In this document: one piece after another, positions 51,601-60,600 of the stretch
How the letters are laid out: every line of letters begins with the position of its first letter
Numbering within the stretch: position 1 is the first letter of the stretch
Assembly (NCBI RefSeq): GCF_900103415.1
Contig: NZ_FMXB01000007.1
Coordinates: forward strand, 1 to 64,000
DNA length: 64,000 nucleotides
From: Methanobrevibacter millerae
Lineage (GTDB): Archaea; Methanobacteriota; Methanobacteria; Methanobacteriales; Methanobacteriaceae
Reading direction: 5' to 3'
Translations under genes and position numbers: made by a program
Notes under the pieces: model-generated
What the model saw: only the letters and a program-made list of their open reading frames with translations
Told to the model about the DNA's origin: nothing
The model's database searches: none

Positions 51601-54600
51601 AACGGAGTAACTTACAGTGAAAAGTTATATAACGGTGTTGCTAGATTCGTAATCCCTGGATTAAGCGTAGGTTATAAGGATGTCTGGGCATTCTATGACG
51701 GAGACAAAAACCATGTAGGAAACAGATCCGACGCTTCATTTGTTGTCAAACAGAGAGTACCTCCTGTAAGCGTTGAAGGCGAAGACATCAAAGTCGGACA
51801 AGTCGAAACGATTCATGTGAAGATTCCTGCAAACGCAACAGGATTCGTAATCATAACCGGTAACTTCTCCAAAAACGGAATCTACGTAGCTAACTTTGAA
51901 AACGGCATGGCAGACATTCCGGTTTATAACTTGGCTAACGGAACCTACAGCGTACACATTAAATATTATGGAGACGCTCTTGACAACTACACAACGGCCG
52001 AAGCCAGCGATACATTCACTGTATCCAAAAACAACACTCCAATCAATATTGAAGTAGAAGACATCTTCTACAAGGAAATAGCCAATATTACGGTAAGCGT
52101 TGACAATGATGCTACAGGCCTGATAACGGTCAAGGTCGTTAACGGAAGCGGTGTTGTTAAAGAGGCCACATTGCCGATAATGAACGGCAAAGTCAACTTG
52201 CTTGTTGATAATCTGGCTGTCGATACATACACGGTTTATGCAAACTACTCTGGAAACTACAAGTACAACGTAAATCAAACCAGCAAAGCATTTAAAGTTA
52301 AAAAGATTGCTCCTGTTATCACAATTGATTCAGTAGAGACAAATTCAATTAGAAATGCAACCGTAGTTGTTCACATTACTCCTGGAACTACCGGAAACGT
52401 AACGATTACAGTTAACAATAAGCAATACTCAAGTAAAATCGAAAACGGTGTTGCAACATTTGTCATTGATCAATTGAATTCAGGCAATTACACGGTTTAT
52501 GCAGATTATCCTGGTGACAGAAACTTCACGGATGCTCATACCCACAAAGACAATGCGGTAAACATATTCAGATACTCATGCTATGTAATGAACGTCACTG
52601 CTGAAGACACTAAGGTTGATTTAAATACTACAATCATTGTAAATGTTCCTTGCGATGCTGTGGGCGAAGTGGCAATCTATATCAACGGTTCATTCATTGC
52701 TAATGTGCCTGTCGATAATGGCGTTGCAAAATTAAACGTAACTAAATCAATATATGGTAAATACGTAGTTAACGCAACATTCATGGACGGCAAATACGCC
52801 AACAAGACAGTAACTACCAATTATCATGTATTCAAATGGGATACTCCGATGATAATCAATGTCACTGACATTTATGTTGGAGACATCGAAACAATCGTTG
52901 TAAGTGTTCCTGATGACATTAAGAATAACGTAACTATTGAAATAGATGGAAAAACATACTCCGGCAAAGTAATTAACGGTAACGCAACATTTAAGGTAGC
53001 TAACTTGACTTACGGAAACAAGACGGTTACTTCAATCTATGGCGGCAACTACAAGTACCTCTTCAATGCTACTACAAATAACTTCACGGTTTACAAACGT
53101 CCATCTACATTAATTGTTAACACAACAGAAATTCATGTTGATGATGTTGCAATAATTAACGTAACGGTTCCTCAAAACGCTACTGGCTATGTTATTGTCA
53201 GCGTAAATGGAACGAACTATACAGTAAACTTAACCGGCGGCAAAGGTTCTCTGTCAGTTCCTGGTCTTGACTCAGGAATCTATAACATTAATGCAACCTA
53301 CCTCGGTGATGAACAGTACCTGTCAAGCGTCAACTCAACAACATTGAAAGTATCCAAAGTGCCTTCAACAGTATCTGCACATGCGGATAACATTACTGTC
53401 GGTGAAAAGGCAATCATTGAAATAATCGTTCCTGCTGATGCTACAGGCAACGTGACAGTTACTTTGGACCATAAGGATTATAACGTATCTGTTGGCGGCG
53501 GTAAAGGAATTCTTGTTGTTCCTGGCTTGAAAGTCGGAAATTACACTGTTGATGTCAAGTATCTCGGTGACAGGAAATATGAGGATAGCAGTAATGCTAC
53601 TAAATTCAGCGTAAATAAAATTAAAACTGATATGGAAGTCATTGATAACGGTAACGGAACTGTTACTATTGTTATTCCTGGTAACGCAACCGGTAACGTG
53701 ACTGTTGTTGTTGAAAATAAGACGTTCAACGGAACTGTGGTCAACGGCTGTCGACTCTTGACTAATGTAACTCCTGGTGTTCACAATATTACCGTAATCT
53801 ATTCCGGTGATGAAAACCACACAAGCGAAATCATTAATGCGACCGTAACGGTTCCAAGGTTCTTCACTCCTATTAAAGTTTATGTGGCCGATATTTATGT
53901 AGGTGATGTTGCTTTAATCAATGTGACTGTTCCTGTTAATGCTACTGGCAAGATTAGAATTGAGATTGATGGTAAGGAGTACTTCTATCCAATTGAAACA
54001 GGAATTGCAAGATTTGCTGTTGAAAACCTCACTGCAGGTGTAAAAACTGTTTATGTCTCATACAGGACTGACGGTAATTACTCAAGCAATTCCACTTCAG
54101 GCAATTTCACAGTTAAAAAACACATTCCTGTTGTTACTGTTGATACGACAGATATTAATGTTGGAGATATTGCGGTAATTAACGTAACCGCTCCAGTTGA
54201 CGTTACAAAACCTCTTGTCGTTAATGTTAATAATGTTGACTATTCAGTAAACGTAACTAATGGTATCGGTCAATTGAATGTCTCCGGTTTAGATAGCGGC
54301 AAATACAACGTAACTGTCAAATACCTCGGTGATGACAAATACTTAACTGGAAGCAATGATACTAGCTTTACTGTATCCAAAGTGCCTTCAACAGTATCTG
54401 CACATGCGGATAACATTACTGTGGGTGAAAAGGCAATCATTGAAATAATCGTTCCTGCTGATGCTACAGGCAACGTAACTGTAACTTTAGACCATAAGGA
54501 TTATAATGTATCTGTTGGCGGCGGTAAAGGAATTCTTGTTGTTCCTGGCTTGAAAGTCGGAAATTACACTGTTGATGTCAAGTATCTCGGTGACAGGAAA

Positions 54601-57600
54601 TATGAGGATAGCAGTAATGCTACTAAATTCAGCGTAAATAAAATTAAAACTGATATGGAAGTCATTGATAACGGTAACGGAACTGTTACTATTGTTATTC
54701 CTGGTAACGCAACCGGTAACGTGACTGTTGTTGTTGAAAATAAGACCTTCAATGGAACTGTTGTTAACGGTACTGTTACGATTAACTTGACTAATGTAAC
54801 TCCTGGTGTTCACAATATTACCGTAATCTATTCCGGTGATGAAAACCACACAAGCGAGATCATTAATGCGACCGTAACGGTTCCAAGGTTCTTCACTCCA
54901 ATCAGCGTTAACGTTACTGACATTTATGTTGGAGACATTGCTAAGATTAATGTGACTGTTCCTGTTAATGCTACCGGTAAAATCAGAATTGAAATTGACG
55001 GTAAGGAGTACTATGAAGACATTATTGGTGGCATTGCAAGGTTCAATATCGCAAACCTGACTGCCGGTGTAAAAACGGTTTATGCATCATACAGAACTGA
55101 CGTCAATTACTCAAGCAATTCCACTTCAGCCAAATTCATGGTATTCAAGTATCTTCCGGTAATCACGATTAATGCATCAGACATTACCGTTGGAGAAGTC
55201 GAATACATTAACGTAACTGCTCCTGCTGATGTAACAAGACCTGTAATCGTCAGTATCGGCGGTGTTGATTATTCAGTAAACGTTACCAATGGTATCGGTC
55301 ACTTGAATATCTCTGACTTGGGCGGCGGAAAATACAACGCAACTGTCAAATACTTAGGTGATGACAAATATCTGGCTGCAAACAATACAACCAGCTTTAC
55401 AGTATCCAAATTGCCTTCAACAGTATCTGCACATGCGGATAACATTACTGTCGGCGAAAAGGCAATCATTGAAATCTATGTTCTCGCTGACGCTACCGGA
55501 AACGTAACAGTAACTTTAGACCATAAGGATTATAACGTACCTGTTGCTGGCGGTAGAGGAACTCTTATAGTTCCTGGCTTGAAAGTCGGAAACTACACAG
55601 TTGATGTCAAATACCTTGGTGACAGGAAATATGAAGAAAGCAATAATGCTACTAAATTCAGCGTAAATAAAATCAATACTCAAATGGAAGTTATTGATAA
55701 TGGTAACGGAACTGTTACTATTGTTATTCCTGGCAATGCAACAGGCAATGTGACTGTTAAGGTTGAAAATAAGACATTCAACGGAACTGTTGTTAACGGT
55801 ACTGTTACCATTAATTTAACGAACGTAACTCCTGGTGTTCATAACATTACCGTAATCTATTCCGGTGATGACAACCACACGAGTGATATCATTAATGCGA
55901 CCGTAACGGTTCCAAGGTTCTTCACTCCAATCAGCGTTAACGTAACTGACATTTATGTCGGAGACATTGCTAAGATTAATGTGACTGTTCCTGCAAACGC
56001 TACAGGCAAGATCAGAATTGAAATTAACGGTAAGGAGTACTATGAAGACATTATCGGAGGAGTTGCAAGGTTCAATATCGCAAACCTGACTGCCGGTGTT
56101 AAAACGGTTTATGTATCATACAAGACTGACGGCAATTACTCAAGCAATTCCACTTCAGCCAACTTCACGGTATTCAAGTATCTTCCTGTAATCACGGTTA
56201 GTGCTATTAACATTACGGTTGGAGAGCTTGAAATAATTAACGTAACCGCTCCTGCTGATGTAACAAGACCTGTAATCGTCAGTATCGGCGGCGTTGATTA
56301 TTCAGTAAACATTACCAATGGTATCGGTCAGCTGGAAGTCCATGACTTGGGCGGAGGTAACTACAACGTAACGGCCAAATATTATGGTGATGACAAATAT
56401 CTGGATGCATCTAATAAAACCAGCTGTGTAGTGTACAAATTGCCTTCAACAGTATCTGCACATGCGGATAACATTACTGTCGGCGAAAAGGCAATCATTG
56501 AAATCAGTGTTTTAGATGATGCTACTGGAAATGTAACTGTAACTTTAGGAGGCAAAGATTATAACGTAACTGTTGGCGAAGGCAAAGGAATTCTTGTTGT
56601 TCCTGGATTGAAAGTCGGAAACTACACAGTTGAAGTCAAATATCTCGGTGACAGAAGATACGATGAAAGCAGCAATACCACTAAATTCAGCGTAAACAAA
56701 ATGTCCGGAGGCATGGAAGTAATTGATAACGGTAACGGAACTGTTACAATCATCATTCCTGGAAACGCAACTGGTAACGTAACTGTTATAGTTGAAAATA
56801 AGACATTCAACGGAACTGTTGTCAACGGCACAGTTACAATCGAGCTGACTAACGTAACTCCTGGTGTTCACAACATTACCGTAATCTATTCCGGTGATGA
56901 CACCCATGAAAGTGAAATCGTCAATACGACCGTAACGATTCCTCTAATTCTTACTCCGATTAAGGTCTATGTTGAAAACATTTATGTCGGAGACATTGCT
57001 AAGATTAATGTGACTGTTCCTGTAAACGCTACCGGAAAAATCAGAATTGAAATCGACGGTAAAGACTATTATTCAGATATTGATGGCGGAGTTGCAAGAT
57101 TTAGGGTTGAAAACCTCACTGCAGGCATCAAGACGGTTGCCGTATCCTACGCAGGAGATCGCAACTTCACACGCAACTTCACAACCGCAAACTTCACGGT
57201 ATTCAAGCATAAACTGACAGTTACTGTCGATGCAGGAGACATAATCGTTGGTGATGTCGCATTAATTAATGTAACGGCTCCAATTGACGTTACAAGGCCT
57301 GTTGTCGTTAACGTTGCCGGCGTTGATTATGCAGTAAACATAACTAACGGAATCGGACACTTGTCTGTCTACTATCTGGGCGGCGGCGAATATGTGGTAA
57401 CCGCAAAATACCTTGGTGACGATAAATACCTTACTGCCAACGATACTGCAAGATTTAAAGTATCCAAAATCCCTTCAACTGTTTCAGTTACTGCTGAAAA
57501 CATTACTTTCGGTGAAAAAGAAGTAATTCAAATAACAGTTCCTGCTGACGCTACCGGAAACGTAACGGTCACTGTGGACGGCAAAGACTATAATGTATCC

Positions 57601-60600
57601 GTCAGTGAAGGCAAAGGTATCCTTGTTGTTTCTGGCCTTAAAGTCGATAACTACACTGTTGAAGTCAAATATCTCGGTGACAGAAAATATGAGGAAAGCA
57701 ATAACGCAACTGCATTCACGGTCAAGAAGTTAACAACCGATGAGGTCATTGTAATCGACAACGGAAACGGAACGGTTACTGTTATTGTTCCTGGAAACTC
57801 AACAGGCAATATTACCATTGAAGTTGAAAATAAAACGTTCAATGGAACCCTGGTAAACGGCACGGTTACAATCGAGCTGACTAATGTAACTCCTGGCGAA
57901 CACAATATCACCGTGATCTACTCCGGCGATGAAAACCACAGTAACGCAACAGTCAATGCAACAGTAACGATTCCAAAACTCATTACTCCAATCAAGGTTT
58001 ATGTTGGAGACATTTATGTCGGCGACATTGCAAGAATCAACGTAACGGTTCCTGATGGTGCTATCGGCAGAATCAGAATTGAAATTGACGCTAAAGAGTA
58101 CTTCGCTCCAATCGAAAACGGAGTTGCAAGATTTGCTGTTGAAAACCTGACTGCCGGCGGAAAAACGGTTTATGTCTCTTATGTCGGAGACAACAACTAC
58201 ACCGGAAATCACACGTCAGGCAATTTCACGGTATTGAAGTACACTCCGGTCATTACGGTCACTGCATCTGACATCATTGTCGGAGACGTTTCATTAATTA
58301 ACGTAACCGCTCCAGCTGACGTAACAAGACCTGTTGTCGTTAATGTTGGCGGCGTTGACTATGCAGTTAACATTACTGGTGGAATCGGCCACTTGAATAT
58401 CACCGGTCTAGACGGCGGAGAATACGACGTAACCGCAAGATACCTTGGTGATGATAAATACGTGGCTGCTAACGATACTGCAAGCTTTAAAGTATCTAAA
58501 GTCCCTTCAACTGTTTCAGTTACTGCTGAAAACATTACTTTCGGTGAAAAAGAAGTAATTCAGATTACTGTTCCTTCTGACGCTACCGGAAACGTAACGG
58601 TCACTGTTGGTGGTAAAGACTACAATGTTTCAGTTTCTGAAGGCAAAGGCGTCCTTGTTGTCACTGGCTTGAAAGTCGGAAACTACACGGTTGAAGTCAA
58701 ATATCCTGGTGACAGAAGATATGAGGAAAGCGAAAACTCAACAGCATTCATTGTCAAGAAACTGAGCGCAGATGACATCAAGGTAATTGACAACGGAAAC
58801 GGCACTGTCACAGTCGTCGTTCCTGGAAACGCTACAGGCAACATCACGATAAAAATCGGAAACCAGACCTTCAACGGTACTGTAGTCAACGGAACAGCTG
58901 TTATTGAATTGACAAACGTAACTCCTGGCGAGCACAACATTACCGTAATCTACGGCGGAGACGAAATCTACTCCAACTCAACAGTTAACGGAACAGTAAC
59001 GATTCCAAGACTCACAACTCCAATCAAGGTTTACGTTGAAGACATTTATGTCGGTGACATTGCAAGAATCAACGTAACGGTTCCTGCCGGTGCTAGCGGC
59101 GAAATCAGAATCGAAATCAATGGTAAAGAGTACTTCGCTCCAATCGAAAACGGAGTTGCAAGATTCAATGTTGAAAACCTTACTTACGGTGTAAAAACGG
59201 TTGCAGTCACATACGGCGGTGATGAAAGCTACGTAGCTAACTTCACAACCGGAAACTTCACTGTATACAAACGCAATTCAGCCGTAAGCGCTGAAGTCGA
59301 AAGCGTCATTGTAGGCGAAATCGTAACGATTAAAGTCAAAGTCCCAACCGATGCAACAGGACAGGTACTGGTTGACATCGACGGAGTATCACAATACTAC
59401 GTAAATGTAACCGGCGGCGAAGGATTCGTTGACGTGCCTTACATACCAAGCGGAATATACGACGTCAATTTAACCTATATCGGTGACGACAAATACTTAT
59501 CAAGCACAAACAAAACAGTATTTGACGTCAATAAGGTCAAACCGTTCGTAATTCCAATTGCACATGACATTATCGTCGGCGAAAACGAAGTGATTAAATT
59601 AATCGTTCCTTCAGACGCTACCGGAAATGTAACTGTCGTAATTGATGGTCAGGAATACGTCTTTGACTTGAATGAAGGCACATTAGGCGCATACTACAAG
59701 GAAGGCGAAAAATACATCGTAGCCGTAAGCGGCGGAAACGGTGAATTGGTAATTGAAGGATTGCCTGTCGGCGAATATGTCGTAAGCGTAAGATACAATG
59801 GAGATCACAAATACACAACCGCAGACAACACGACAACATTCAAGGTACGTGACAGCAGCGATCTTGACATAATCGATTTAGGAAACGGAACTGTTGTCGT
59901 AAAAGTCCCTGGAAACGCAAGCGGTAACATTACAATAGTCGTTGAAAATCAAACCTATACTGCACCTGTAATAAACGGTACTGCAATAGTTGATTTAACC
60001 AACGTAACTCCTGGAGAGCACAACATTACCGTAATCTACTCCGGTGACGATACTCATGACCCTTCAGTTGAAAACGCTACAGTCAACATTCCAAAACTCT
60101 ACTGTCCAATAGACGTCGAAACCGAAAACATCCATGTCGGAGACGTTGAAGTCGTCAAGGTCACTGTTCCTAAAGACGCAACCGGTACAATTACAATTGA
60201 AATTGACGGTAAGGAATATACCAAACCGGTTAAAGACGGAAAAGCAGTATTTGAAGTTGAAGGATTGGAATTCGGTAACAAAACCGTTGCAGTTAAATAC
60301 TCAGGTGATGAAAGATACAGAGACAACTACACAACCGGGCAGTTTGAAGTAAACAAGCTTCCTACAACAATAACCGCAAAGGCTCATGACATCTATGTCG
60401 GAACCGATGAGATAATTGACGCCAAAGTGCTTCCGGAAGACGCAACCGGAAAAGTACTGGTTGACATTAACGGTGTTGGATACTATGGAAACATTACTGA
60501 AAACGGTATTGCAGGCATATTGATTCCTGAACTTCCAAGCGGAGAATACACAGCTATTGTAACCTATGAAGGAGACCACAAATACTTCCCAAGTACAACA

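Noticed and set aside
51736-58940. Long minus-strand frames opposite the Ig-like repeats (for example 51736-52278, 53365-53820, 57799-58212)
   Set aside because: They recur at the repeat period, have no binding sites and mirror the codon bias of the plus-strand repeats; they are shadows.
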